Assembly (NCBI GenBank): GCA_963709355.1
Contig: CAVPVY010000005.1
Span: 1,984,001-2,048,000, forward strand
Origin: PLOWO2-12-38-17 sp963709355
Lineage (GTDB): Bacteria > Planctomycetota > Brocadiia > Brocadiales > Brocadiaceae
Length of the DNA: 64,000 nucleotides
Direction of reading: 5' to 3'
Both the position numbers and the translations under genes were made by a program. The stretch's first letter is position 1, and the number at the start of each line of letters is the position of its first letter. A model generated the notes under the pieces. That model was not told where the DNA came from, searched no databases, and worked only from the letters and a program-made list of their open reading frames with translations. This document shows positions 38,504-47,907 of this stretch, piece by piece.

Positions 38504-39880
38504 TTATGTTATATTGGTTTTAGTTAGCGCTATTTTAATTTTATTCATCTTTGACTCAAGTTTATTACTTTTAGTTACAGGGTATGTCTTTGCTTTTTTA
38601 AGGCGTTTGAATGGTTCTGGCAGCCGAGAAAGATTGTTTATAGCATTCTCTTGAATCTTATGTATAGACGGTAGCTTATAACATAATTTGCCTTTCTTTA
38701 ATGTCTGTATAAGAATTGATGTACCTTTATTGTTTTCATCCTCAAGTCCAATTACATCTGCAGTAAAGTTACCGTCTTTATCAAAACTGCGGTATACCTG
38801 TTTCTTGCCCGGATATGTTATCTTGTCTTTACTAAACTTCATCTTTGGAATTGATTTATTATTGTGTTCCAGTTCAACAAGTTTATAAACCCCGCCCAGT
38901 GCAGGCGCATCTTTAGAAGTTACCATTTCGGTACCTACACCAAACGAATCAACCGAAGCATCATTTCCAAGTAAATAATCAATTCGATCCTCATTTAAAT
39001 CACCGCTGACAATTATTCTAACATGCCGTAGTTCTTTATTATCCAGAATCTTTCTCACTCTTTTGCTGAGTCTCGCAAGATCGCCACTATCAATACGAAC
39101 ACCTATCAGCTTTCTACCAATAGCAGCTGCATGCTTTGCTCCTGTTAAGGTATCGTAGGTATCAATGAGTAAATTAGTATTATCTGGAAATATCTTATAA
39201 AATTTATGGAAGGCGTTCTGTTCGTTTTCAAAAGCCATCACCCAAGAGTGCGCAATAGTACCCATAGCTGGTATACCCAGTTTGTATGCTGCAAATATAT
39301 TGGAAGTTCCTTTGCATCCTCCTATAAAACAAGCCCGTGCTGCAAGTATCCCAGCCTGTGGACCGTGAGCCCGCCTAGTGCCAAAATCAATTACATCACG
39401 TCCACGCGCTGCGTGTACGATTCTGGATGCTTTAGTTGCAATTAACGTTTGAAAGTTAATGGTTGAAAGCAAATATGTTTCTATAATTTGCGCTTCGATT
39501 ATTGGTGCTGTAATCCTCATTATAGGTTCTTCTGCAAAGGCTATTGTTCCTTCAGGCATAGCATATATATCGCCGCTAAACTTAAAATTTTTTAAGTACT
39601 CAAAGAAATTTCGGCTTACATGGCTGAAAATTGGTAAATCCTTTAAGAATTTAATAGTATCATCTGAAAATTTCATTTGCGTAAGATAATGTAATGTTTG
39701 TTCAATCCCTGCAACAACAAGGTAAGAGCGGTTTTCAGGTAGCTGTCTGACAGACAATTCAAAAGTTGCAATATCTCGAATTTTATTATCAAAATATCCT
39801 GCCGCCATTGTAAGCTGATATAAGTCAGTAACAATACCTAGTGAACTTTCTGATAGAAAGAGTGATTCTGGTATGTTCAT
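38504..39880 (-). CDS. pncB: Nicotinate phosphoribosyltransferase
   Basis: 458 residues. PncB makes nicotinate mononucleotide from nicotinate, PRPP and ATP in NAD salvage. LGIVTDLYQLTMAAGYF at the N-terminus, FGTRRAHGPQAG (with the phosphorylatable-type histidine), GTIAHSWVMAF and IRIDSGDL-type GVRIDSGDLA are family marks. The length fits the shorter bacterial group. Paired with nadE downstream on the same strand. Confidence 0.94.
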   Translation of the reverse strand: MNIPESLFLSESSLGIVTDLYQLTMAAGYFDNKIRDIATFELSVRQLPENRSYLVVAGIEQTLHYLTQMKFSDDTIKFLKDLPIFSHVSRNFFEYLKNFKFSGDIYAMPEGTIAFAEEPIMRITAPIIEAQIIETYLLSTINFQTLIATKASRIVHAARGRDVIDFGTRRAHGPQAGILAARACFIGGCKGTSNIFAAYKLGIPAMGTIAHSWVMAFENEQNAFHKFYKIFPDNTNLLIDTYDTLTGAKHAAAIGRKLIGVRIDSGDLARLSKRVRKILDNKELRHVRIIVSGDLNEDRIDYLLGNDASVDSFGVGTEMVTSKDAPALGGVYKLVELEHNNKSIPKMKFSKDKITYPGKKQVYRSFDKDGNFTADVIGLEDENNKGTSILIQTLKKGKLCYKLPSIHKIQENAINNLSRLPEPFKRLKKAKTYPVTKSNKLESKMNKIKIALTKTNIT

Positions 39881-40205
39881 CTACGATTTGTGGTTTTTAA
39901 GATTCAGGCCGTGCTGCTTTCCAACAAGGAATATGATATAAATTTATATAAATTAATGATAAGGAATAATTAAATAACTAGATATTTTTAAATCAAGCTT
40001 TCTATTTGCTTTTAATTATAGCAGAAATTACCAATAAATTTTATTATATATAATACATAAATACTCGTATGTTCAAAAATCATAAAAAATATTGCTGAAA
40101 ACATACCTTATAGTCTTTATAATAAATTTTGATGTTCCAATGTTCACCTTAAAATAAGGTAATTATATCTGCAATTATTAACTTTAAGCCTATTTTTAAT
40201 TTATT
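39881..40205. other. Intergenic region, nothing recognised
   Basis: About 325 AT-rich bases between the divergent pncB and coaB-like genes. It must hold both promoters, but no convincing -35/-10 pair, hairpin or repeat was found. Confidence 0.5.
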
Positions 40206-40904
40206 ATGTATTTGGATGACTTGGCAGGTAAACGTTTTTTAATAACTTCGGGGCCCACGAGGTGTTATATAGATTCTGTGAGGTTTATCAGTAATAAATC
40301 CACAGGCAATTTGGGGGTTATTGTTGCAACAGAGGCATTAAAAAGAGGGGCTTCTATTACCTTTATATATGGAGTTGGGAGCGCTATCCCTGATGTCACC
40401 TTATTGGATAAAGTGGATACGCTTCGTATTAATTTTATTGAAATTGAAACAATTGATGATTTACTAACAACCATTCAAATAAAATTAAGAGAAAGTTTAT
40501 TTGATGTTATAATTCATGCAATGGCTGTGGTTGATTATAGCCCCGAAACATATATTAATGGGAAAATTGCTTCTGATAAAGAGAAACTACAAGTAACCTT
40601 CTTAAGAACACCTAAAGTTATAAAGTTAATAAGGAATCAATGGCCAAACGCCTTCCTGGCTGGGTTTAAACTTGAAGTTAATTTAACAAAGGATGAACTT
40701 ATTGAAAGGGCACATATATCTATGTTAGAGTGTGGATCAGATATTATAGTTGCAAATAATATTAATGAGATATCGGAAGAAAAACATAAAGCATACATAA
40801 TTAATTTGCATAAAGAAATTGAATCCGTATGTGAAACCAAACAGGAAGTATCTAAGAATCTGATAGGTATAATATCAAAACGGCTAGAACATACTAAGAA
40901 GTGA
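40206..40904 (+). CDS. coaB: Stand-alone phosphopantothenoylcysteine synthetase (CoaB domain)
   Basis: 232 residues that match only the C-terminal CoaB half of the usual CoaBC fusion. FLITSGPTRCYIDSVRFISN (with the SGPT nucleotide loop at 15-18), the STGNLG turn, MAVVDYSPE and TPKVI are typical, with the lysine of the KIAS stretch in the expected place. CoaB joins 4'-phosphopantothenate and cysteine with CTP in CoA synthesis. The CoaC decarboxylase must be coded elsewhere. It is transcribed alone, divergent from pncB and convergent with the TonB-dependent receptor. Confidence 0.85.
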   Translation: MYLDDLAGKRFLITSGPTRCYIDSVRFISNKSTGNLGVIVATEALKRGASITFIYGVGSAIPDVTLLDKVDTLRINFIEIETIDDLLTTIQIKLRESLFDVIIHAMAVVDYSPETYINGKIASDKEKLQVTFLRTPKVIKLIRNQWPNAFLAGFKLEVNLTKDELIERAHISMLECGSDIIVANNINEISEEKHKAYIINLHKEIESVCETKQEVSKNLIGIISKRLEHTKK

Positions 40905-40927
40905 AACAGCGATATAACAGTTATTAC

Positions 40928-43171
40928 CTAAAATTGGTAACTCAGTCCTACAAAAAAGGTTCTTTCTGGTCTGGGCAAATCATCCTGTATAGCAATTGGT
41001 CCTGGGTCGCTGTAGTCTTTGTCTAGTAAATTGAATACAGTGCCCTGTATTTCCATTGTTTTAAAAAACTCTCTTCCGATAAATGAAAGATTTAATAGTG
41101 CATATGAGGGGAGATCGTCTCTCGGATCGTCTTCTTCTCTCGAGCGTCTTCCACTAACAAAGGTACTCATGTTAGTGTTAATATATTTCCAGCAGTGTAT
41201 ATTTACGCCAAAATTGCCTGTATGCTGCGCTACGAATGGTAAATCGTTTCCATCCTCACCTTCTGGCTTTTGGAATGTGTAATTCATAAAGATATAATTA
41301 CCTTTAGTCATATCAACCTTTGTTTCAAACTCTATTCCCTGAACTTGTGCATTTCCAAAATTTTCATAACGTGAGGTGTTTTGAGTAACGTCCACGGTAC
41401 GTAATGCGATTAAGTCTTCTATGCTATTAATGAAATAATTAATACTGCTTGCAACATATTTGTTAAACTTGTAACTGAGACCAGCTTCATATGTCCTGAT
41501 AGTTTCAGGGTCCAGATCTGGGTTACCTTTGATTGCAGGCTGGTTGGCGCTAAACATTTCTGTAAAGCTAGGAGCACGAAATGCTTCTCCAAATAGTAAT
41601 TTCAGCGAAGCATTTTTCATAAATTCCCATGTTAAGCCTACTCGAGGACTAGTTGCATTTCCAAAATCATTATAATGGTCATGTCTTAGTCCAAGCGTTA
41701 GATTCAAGGTACTGGTGACATCCCATGTATCCTGTATGTATACAGATAATATTCTTCTTGTAGCCTCTTCTAAATTAGGATATATATCCGAAAAGTCCTC
41801 AACAGAATCGAGCGGCTCCAATGTTAGTGGGTTGAAGTTACTTAGAAAATGAACATTCGTTTGATTAATCAAACGATATTCCAAGCCAAGTGTAATTGTA
41901 TTTCCATCAAATAATTTAAAATCAAATGGTATTTCTGTACCTACAATCTTTTGCGTTACTTTACCATTACCAATAAGTCCGTCACCATAAGTGTTAACGT
42001 CTTCCGGTATGCCATCCCCATTCAAATCTAATGGTATAGTTGTACCTTCTGGTAATGACTCTACGTAACTATTATTGTCAAACTGGTCATAGTATATCTT
42101 CGGTTTTAGAGTAAATCTTTCATTAAAGGTTTTTTTGTATCCTATTTCAGTAAATACATAGTTGCTTTCTATGTCTGATTCATCAGTTAAAGCATATTGA
42201 GGGCCCACAAATGGACCTCTGTTTTTATTGCTGTACCAGCCATGAAAATAAATGTCTTTATAATCAACTTTTAAATGCATGTCGTATTCCTGTCTCCAAT
42301 CTTCAACTGTTCCTGGTGATTGAGATGTTGGTGGAAATCCAAACGGTGAGAGATTATTGTCAATGGTTGTTTGAATATCGCTTTCGATAATACCGTTAAA
42401 ACCGTTGGTTTGTCTGTAGCGAAGTAACCCAGAGATATTAATATTCCCATATTTCTTGCCAAAAGTAATATTTTCATCATAAGTGTCAAAACTTCCGTAA
42501 CCACTGCTTATCCTTACACCATCAATGTCCTGAGCTTCTTTTGTGATAATATTAATAACGGCTGTGTATGCATTTTCACCGTACATAGCGGAACCAGGCC
42601 CGCGTATAATTTCTATTCTTTTTATATTCTCAACTGGAAAATCGTCGAAGTTGCCAAATGCACCGCCTCTAAGTGGATTGTTAACAAAATGCCCGTCTAT
42701 CATAACTCTTATTCTGTTTGCGCTTTCAAGCCCTCGTACTACGGGAACAATATCACCGAAATCTGCTTTCTTTAAGATTTCGAACCCTGGAACAGTACGT
42801 AAAATCTCTGCAAACGTTCTGTACCCCAGATTTTTAATCTCCTCTGCCGTTATCACAGTAACAATGCTTGGCGCTTTTCTGATGGGCGTTTCGAGTCTTG
42901 TTGCAATGGTCACTTCTTTTTCAAACCCAAGCCATATTGCTTCTGTAGAAAATTCCTCTTTTATAATAGTTTCAAGGCTTGATGCCTCTTCATTACTGTC
43001 TTTATAAGATAAAGATTCGCCTGTTTCTAGTGTTTCTTCTGATGAAGCGTAGGCTGTTCCTGTGTCACCGGCAAGAATTATAGAAGTGTCTAATGAAATA
43101 AAAAAGGAGGTAGAAAGTAAAATTTGAATTAATAGAAACTGCTCTTTTCTGCTTATTTTACATATTTTCAT
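40928..43171 (-). CDS. TonB-dependent outer-membrane receptor
   Basis: 747 residues. A signal peptide (about 1-35) is followed by a 60-residue N-terminal linker, the plug domain (about 95-215, APSIVTVITAEEIKNLGYR, VVRGLESANRIRVMIDG, IEIIRGPGSAMYGENAYTAVINIIT) and a beta-barrel ending in aromatic Phe (FFVGLSYQF). Sequence is closest in style to vitamin B12/colicin-type receptors. The ligand is unknown. It is the last of four same-strand genes: binding protein, histidine kinase, regulator-cyclase, receptor. The gap to the cyclase gene is 224 bp. tonB-exbBD at 10.9-13.4 kb could energise it. Confidence 0.93.
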   Translation of the reverse strand: MKICKISRKEQFLLIQILLSTSFFISLDTSIILAGDTGTAYASSEETLETGESLSYKDSNEEASSLETIIKEEFSTEAIWLGFEKEVTIATRLETPIRKAPSIVTVITAEEIKNLGYRTFAEILRTVPGFEILKKADFGDIVPVVRGLESANRIRVMIDGHFVNNPLRGGAFGNFDDFPVENIKRIEIIRGPGSAMYGENAYTAVINIITKEAQDIDGVRISSGYGSFDTYDENITFGKKYGNINISGLLRYRQTNGFNGIIESDIQTTIDNNLSPFGFPPTSQSPGTVEDWRQEYDMHLKVDYKDIYFHGWYSNKNRGPFVGPQYALTDESDIESNYVFTEIGYKKTFNERFTLKPKIYYDQFDNNSYVESLPEGTTIPLDLNGDGIPEDVNTYGDGLIGNGKVTQKIVGTEIPFDFKLFDGNTITLGLEYRLINQTNVHFLSNFNPLTLEPLDSVEDFSDIYPNLEEATRRILSVYIQDTWDVTSTLNLTLGLRHDHYNDFGNATSPRVGLTWEFMKNASLKLLFGEAFRAPSFTEMFSANQPAIKGNPDLDPETIRTYEAGLSYKFNKYVASSINYFINSIEDLIALRTVDVTQNTSRYENFGNAQVQGIEFETKVDMTKGNYIFMNYTFQKPEGEDGNDLPFVAQHTGNFGVNIHCWKYINTNMSTFVSGRRSREEDDPRDDLPSYALLNLSFIGREFFKTMEIQGTVFNLLDKDYSDPGPIAIQDDLPRPERTFFVGLSYQF

Positions 43172-43395
43172 ATAGTGTAAAATTCAGAGAAAAAGTTTAT
43201 AAATGTTAATTTATTATAAACAGCTTTTTTTTATAGAGCTATTTCTGCTTTATTCTGGAGGGCTTTTCATTCTTTAAAAGATTTCTCTCAAAAGCAAGAA
43301 CTTTATATCCCAATTTCATTTTTAAGCAAACCGATTTGAAAAATATTATTCTTAAGAGTCTTACTATGTGAGATTTCAATACTGGTTTTCATATA

Positions 43396-44550
43396 TTATT
43401 TGTTGTAAACATCTTTGTATCCTACTACATTATATACATCCATTGGCTTATTAATCCCTTTTAATCGTACATTTTTAATTTCTTCTGCAGCTATTATCTG
43501 TTGCAATCCGGTTAAAGCTTGTTTGGTGGTAAGAATTTGACCTGCCTTTGCTTCCAGTTGTAATCTGTGGGCGATATTAACCTGATGTCCAATGACTGTG
43601 TAATTCATTTGAGCAACTGATCCAAAATTCCCAACCGTAACATATCCTGTATTTATACCCATGCATATATCAATATTACATCCCTTTTCCAACCAATGGT
43701 TCCGTAAACTTTGTACTCTTTCGCGCATATCTATTGCCATCCTCACAGACCTTTCACTATGATCGGTATAATGAATCGGATCACCAAAAAACACCAGGAT
43801 ACCATCTCCGATAAATTTATCCAGTGTACCTCCATATTTAAAAATAATTGATGTCATTTCCGTAAAGAATTCATTCAATAAATTCACAGTATCTTCAGGT
43901 TCCATATTCTCAGAAGCGGCTGTAAAGCCTTTTAGATCGGCAAAACATACTGTGAGTAATTTCCTGGCAGTAGTCAGATATTTATTGCTTCCCTTCGACA
44001 TAATACTTTCTGCAATTTGTGGAGAAACATATCTTTTTAAACGGCTAGTTTTCTGAATTTCTTCAACCTGTTTTTTCACTTTTTCTTCTAATGTACGGTT
44101 AAATTCTTCTATCAATTTATTTCGTTCTCTGAGGGTCTCATTTAGTCTTACATTTTCTAAAATATTTTTGTAGGATTCTACAGCACCAGCTACGGTATCA
44201 AGTAATTGCTCTGGGTCGCTGCCCTTTACCACATAGGCATGTGGCCTAAAGTGTTTACGTATATCGGTTCTTTTCTCCTTCTGATCTAATCCAGTATGGA
44301 AGACAATAGGAATATATTGATTTCTAGACTTAATAATTTCAAAAACCTCCAGTCCGGACATTTCCGGCATGGTGATATCTAATATTACTACAAAGACATT
44401 GTCGTTGAATTTATCAATGGCTTCTTTGCCACTGTTATACGCAATGACTTTGTATCCTTCTTCCTCCAATAATATGGTAGTCGTTTGCAATATTGAATTA
44501 TCATCGTCAACCAGCATGACATATACATTGTTGTGAGGGATATTTCCCAT
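43396..44550 (-). CDS. Response regulator with class III nucleotide cyclase domain
   Basis: 384 residues. The receiver domain (8-125) has D15/D16 and the phospho-acceptor D58 in VILDITMPEMSG. A coiled-coil linker (about 130-172) leads to the class III cyclase domain (195-380), with metal ligands D205 (FADLKGFT) and D249 (GDGILVFFGDP) and K245 in LDKFIGDG, consistent with adenylate cyclase. It would turn kinase phosphorylation into cAMP. It begins nine bases after the histidine kinase gene, its evident partner. A decayed cyclic-nucleotide-binding gene lies 3 kb upstream. Confidence 0.92.
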   Translation of the reverse strand: MGNIPHNNVYVMLVDDDNSILQTTTILLEEEGYKVIAYNSGKEAIDKFNDNVFVVILDITMPEMSGLEVFEIIKSRNQYIPIVFHTGLDQKEKRTDIRKHFRPHAYVVKGSDPEQLLDTVAGAVESYKNILENVRLNETLRERNKLIEEFNRTLEEKVKKQVEEIQKTSRLKRYVSPQIAESIMSKGSNKYLTTARKLLTVCFADLKGFTAASENMEPEDTVNLLNEFFTEMTSIIFKYGGTLDKFIGDGILVFFGDPIHYTDHSERSVRMAIDMRERVQSLRNHWLEKGCNIDICMGINTGYVTVGNFGSVAQMNYTVIGHQVNIAHRLQLEAKAGQILTTKQALTGLQQIIAAEEIKNVRLKGINKPMDVYNVVGYKDVYNK

Positions 44551-44559
44551 TTTTATTCC

Positions 44560-46230
44560 TTATGTTTTTGTGATTGGCAACTTGACTGTAAAACTGGCGC
44601 CTTCGCCTTCTTTGCTTTTCAAGTCAATGTAGCCTTTGTGTCTTTGTATTATATTTATGCTCATTGCTAAACCCAACCCCATTCCTTTGGGTTTCGTAGT
44701 AAACAGAGGATCGAATATTTTATTTCTTACATTTTCAGGGATACCGCATCCGGTATCGGTAAATGTTACAGTTAGAAATTCATTTTCTTTCCTGGCGTGA
44801 ATAGTTAATAAACCGCCTTTTTGCATAGCGTCGAAGGCGTTTTGTATTAGGTTGACGAATACCTGGTCAATCTGAGTTGCATCCACAGATATTAACGGTA
44901 AGGGTTCTTCCAACAGCACTTTCTTTTCTATATTTGCAGGTATCTTGACCCTCGATAGAGAAGATTCTATGATTAATTTAATATCTGCAGGAGAAACAGC
45001 AGGTTTTGCTGTACGAGAAAATCCCAGCAGGTCGTTAACAATCTTCACACTTCTTTCTGTCTCTTTTTCAATTATTTCATATAATTGATTTGATTTCTGA
45101 CTGTTATTTATTACGTTATTATTTAAGTTTATTTTCCTTATTATATAAAGTGCAGTTTTTATAGCGCCAAGTGGATTTCGCAATTCATGCCCAACACCTG
45201 AAGCTAATTTACCAACGATCGCTAACTTTTCTGAACGTACTAATCGTTCCTGCGTTTCACTTAGTTGTTCATTTATATTGACCAATTCTTTGTTTGCTTT
45301 TTCAAGATTATTAACATTTTCACGCAATTGTGCCATGATATTCTCTTTCTCGTCATAGGATATCTTTAGCGCTCTGGTCATATTATTGAAATTCAATGAA
45401 AGCTGCCCGATTTCATCATCGGAGTGGATATCTACTGTTTGTGTAAGGTCACCCCTGGCTATGTCAAGGGTAATGCTTGCCATGTGTTTTAGCGGAGTAA
45501 CAAAATATTTGCTTAATAGAAAAGTAATACCTATTCCACCTGAAATAATAATTAATCCCATAGGAACAATTCTTTGCCAGATTATTTTATTGATTCTTTC
45601 ATTTAATTTACACTGTGATAACCCAACTTGTACAAAACCCAAGGTTTTTTGCTTTTTTTCTTTGGGGGTTTCATCTTCACCAAAAATCTGTGCTGCAAAC
45701 TCTTCTTCCGAGAACGCAGGTTTCTCTAAAACAGGCATGGTAAAATCATGAAACACGTTACCAGAACACACTATTATGTCTTCTTCGATTAGTACATCGG
45801 GGGCTGGTGTAGATTTTATTACACGTACATCACCACCCCTTGTCCATCTCGAAACTGAATGTGGTTTATTTAGCATTTTATGGCTTTTACTGATTAATAT
45901 TTCTTCCATACTAAGATTAATCCATGGAGCAGTTTCTTCTATGAGGGTGCTTTGTAGGTTGTATATATGCAAATAGCCAATTTCCTTTTCTCTATCGAGT
46001 GCCGTTACCCTTGATATTGGTGTATCAAGGAATGCCGGCTGTGTAAAACTGAGCGCATTTTTAACTTCGTTATCTTGAACCAGTAACATAACAATAGAGA
46101 TACCAAACCTTCTAAGTGTGTCTCCCTGTTGTTTTTTTGAGTTTAATAAGAAAAACACACAGATTAGCGTTCCGATAATAACTATTACCGTACTCATAAG
46201 AAGAATAAGTTTTGTACGGATACCTACCAT
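44560..46230 (-). CDS. Membrane sensor histidine kinase
   Basis: 556 residues. Membrane helices at about 8-28 and 223-243 enclose a periplasmic sensor domain of about 195 residues. HAMP (245-300, YFVTPLKHMASITLDIARGDL) and a coiled coil follow. HisKA carries the phospho-histidine in GVGHELRNPLGAIKTAL, and the HATPase domain has N (LIQNAFDAM), DTGCGIPE and GLGLAMS boxes. It follows the periplasmic binding protein gene by 20 bp and precedes its regulator-cyclase by nine. The binding protein may present a ligand to the sensor domain. Confidence 0.93.
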   Translation of the reverse strand: MVGIRTKLILLMSTVIVIIGTLICVFFLLNSKKQQGDTLRRFGISIVMLLVQDNEVKNALSFTQPAFLDTPISRVTALDREKEIGYLHIYNLQSTLIEETAPWINLSMEEILISKSHKMLNKPHSVSRWTRGGDVRVIKSTPAPDVLIEEDIIVCSGNVFHDFTMPVLEKPAFSEEEFAAQIFGEDETPKEKKQKTLGFVQVGLSQCKLNERINKIIWQRIVPMGLIIISGGIGITFLLSKYFVTPLKHMASITLDIARGDLTQTVDIHSDDEIGQLSLNFNNMTRALKISYDEKENIMAQLRENVNNLEKANKELVNINEQLSETQERLVRSEKLAIVGKLASGVGHELRNPLGAIKTALYIIRKINLNNNVINNSQKSNQLYEIIEKETERSVKIVNDLLGFSRTAKPAVSPADIKLIIESSLSRVKIPANIEKKVLLEEPLPLISVDATQIDQVFVNLIQNAFDAMQKGGLLTIHARKENEFLTVTFTDTGCGIPENVRNKIFDPLFTTKPKGMGLGLAMSINIIQRHKGYIDLKSKEGEGASFTVKLPITKT

Positions 46231-46250
46231 GAAGTTTTAAGTTAAAATTA

Positions 46251-47219
46251 TTATGGATATAAAATTATATTTGGATAAGATTGAAAGGCTGTTAAATTGA
46301 TACCGACTGATTCTGCAGTCTGGGTATTCAGCGTTAATCGCAGTTTTTCAGGATTCTTTATCCCCATGGAGGTAGTGCTTGGGTTATTTAGTAATATCTG
46401 TGCTATCTGAGCGGCTTGTAATCCTGTATATTTATAATCAGGTGAAATGGATATTAAAGCACCCGTTTTTACGATAGCCTCTGAAGTACAGAAAGTAGGT
46501 ATATGATGGTCTAAAGCCATCCTGGAAATAGCTTCAAGTGTATTTTTTGTTACTACTGTACTGTCTGGTATTATCCATAGAGCTTCAATTTTTTTTATTA
46601 TATTCTCTAATACGGGAATTACTTCCTTTTCTGATGTTACTTCTGATTTGATAAGGTTGAAATCAAGGGTTTTTGCTATTGTTTCTGCTTCTGATATAAT
46701 TTTTTCTGTTTTTGTTATATCATAGATTACTCCTATATTCTTATATGTACCGAGAATATTTCTTAAAATAATGAATTGGTCTTTTACAGATGCTTCCACG
46801 GAAATGCCAGTAATATTATTACCTTGTAAATTGAAACGATAATGATTAACAACCATGCAAAATATAATAGGGATTTCGGGAAATTGTTCTTTTACGAGAG
46901 TTGCCGCAAGTACACCCACTGCCAAGATTAGATTAGGTTTGTTAGCTTTAATATCCTGAACTGTTTTTTTCCCCTCTTCGATATCCCCTTTTAGATCGTA
47001 AATTTCTTTTATTGCAATGTTTTTCTCCCTGCATGCTTCCTTAAAACCTTTAACAGCTTCATCATATGCTGCTATTTGTTGGCTTTGAATAATAGTGACT
47101 GTTTTTTCACCTGCTGTAACTATTGAAATGTAAAGTGAGGTTAATAAAAGAAGTGGAAGAATATAGTAAGTTACAACGATTCTTGAGAGTTTACAAAATT
47201 TATTATTTTTATTAATCAT
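46251..47219 (-). CDS. ABC-type periplasmic substrate-binding protein (TrpX-like family)
   Basis: 322 residues. A signal peptide (about 1-36) precedes a two-lobed periplasmic binding fold: VTIIQSQQIAAYDEAVKGFKE, ILAVGVLAATLVKEQFPEIPIIFCMV, NITGISVEASV, IGVIYD and ALISISPDYKYTGLQAAQIA match the ABC_sub_bind (PF04392) family. No permease or ATPase gene is near. It is first in a minus-strand run with a histidine kinase 20 bp downstream, so its job may be ligand sensing rather than import. The ligand is unknown. Confidence 0.88.
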   Translation of the reverse strand: MINKNNKFCKLSRIVVTYYILPLLLLTSLYISIVTAGEKTVTIIQSQQIAAYDEAVKGFKEACREKNIAIKEIYDLKGDIEEGKKTVQDIKANKPNLILAVGVLAATLVKEQFPEIPIIFCMVVNHYRFNLQGNNITGISVEASVKDQFIILRNILGTYKNIGVIYDITKTEKIISEAETIAKTLDFNLIKSEVTSEKEVIPVLENIIKKIEALWIIPDSTVVTKNTLEAISRMALDHHIPTFCTSEAIVKTGALISISPDYKYTGLQAAQIAQILLNNPSTTSMGIKNPEKLRLTLNTQTAESVGINLTAFQSYPNIILYP

Positions 47220-47409
47220 ATTTGAAACCGTATCACACTATATTAAAAAACTCACCTTTGTAAGTCTTAGGAAAATTCTAAGACAAGGAATTGTTTTTAT
47301 ATAATATTGCATAATGCTCTTTACCACTTAATATTATCAGTGCTTCACATGGCATTAATTATATCCTTACAGTTGTTATTTGAAAAACAAATATATTTAT
47401 ATTTTATAT

Positions 47410-47894
47410 TCAATAAGTATGTAAATCCATTTGAATAAACGTATCGTATAATTCTTGTAATTCTTTTTGTATTGTTTCTATGTTTTCTGGATTAGACTTC
47501 TTGAGTTTATCATTAGTGTCGGTAATAGTTCTAAAAATAATGCTTAATTTCTAATTTAGATTTCTAATGCAGCGACTCATCTGTTTTATAATGTTAAACG
47601 CTAGGGTGGGGGCAATTTTTATTTTCTTTAGGAGTCCTTCATGTTCTATGGCGAGGACTCTCACCTCACCAACAGCAACATTTGTTGCAGAGCGAGGACT
47701 AACACCAAAAAGACTCCTTTCTCCAAAGATATCACCTATATCCATAAAATCGAGGGCTGTTTCCCTTCCTACTTCTCTTTTTCAACTTTAACTTTTCCAC
47801 TATGTATAATATACATCGTGCGGCTCTGTGAGCCTTTTCCAACAATAACATTACCATAATTATATAGTTTTCCAAGGAAGGCTTCTTCTGACAT
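47410..47894 (-). pseudogene. Broken cyclic-nucleotide-binding (CRP-like cNMP) protein gene
   Basis: From the ATG at 47894 the minus strand reads MSEEAFLGKLYNYGNVIVGK, then SRTMYIIHSGKVKVEKEK and a TAG. Shifting frame restores VGRETALDFMDIGDIFGE then RSLFGVSPRSATNVAVGE, the classical cNMP fold with the GDIFGERSLF phosphate-binding cassette. A second in-frame TAG occurs after MSRCIRNLN, and the frame continues through a helical tail to a stop at 47410. Two lesions mean it is not functional. No DNA-binding domain is seen. It follows the broken oxidoreductase by 13 bp and lies upstream of the cyclase cluster. Confidence 0.8.
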
Positions 47895-47907
47895 AGGGAA
47901 TTCCTTT

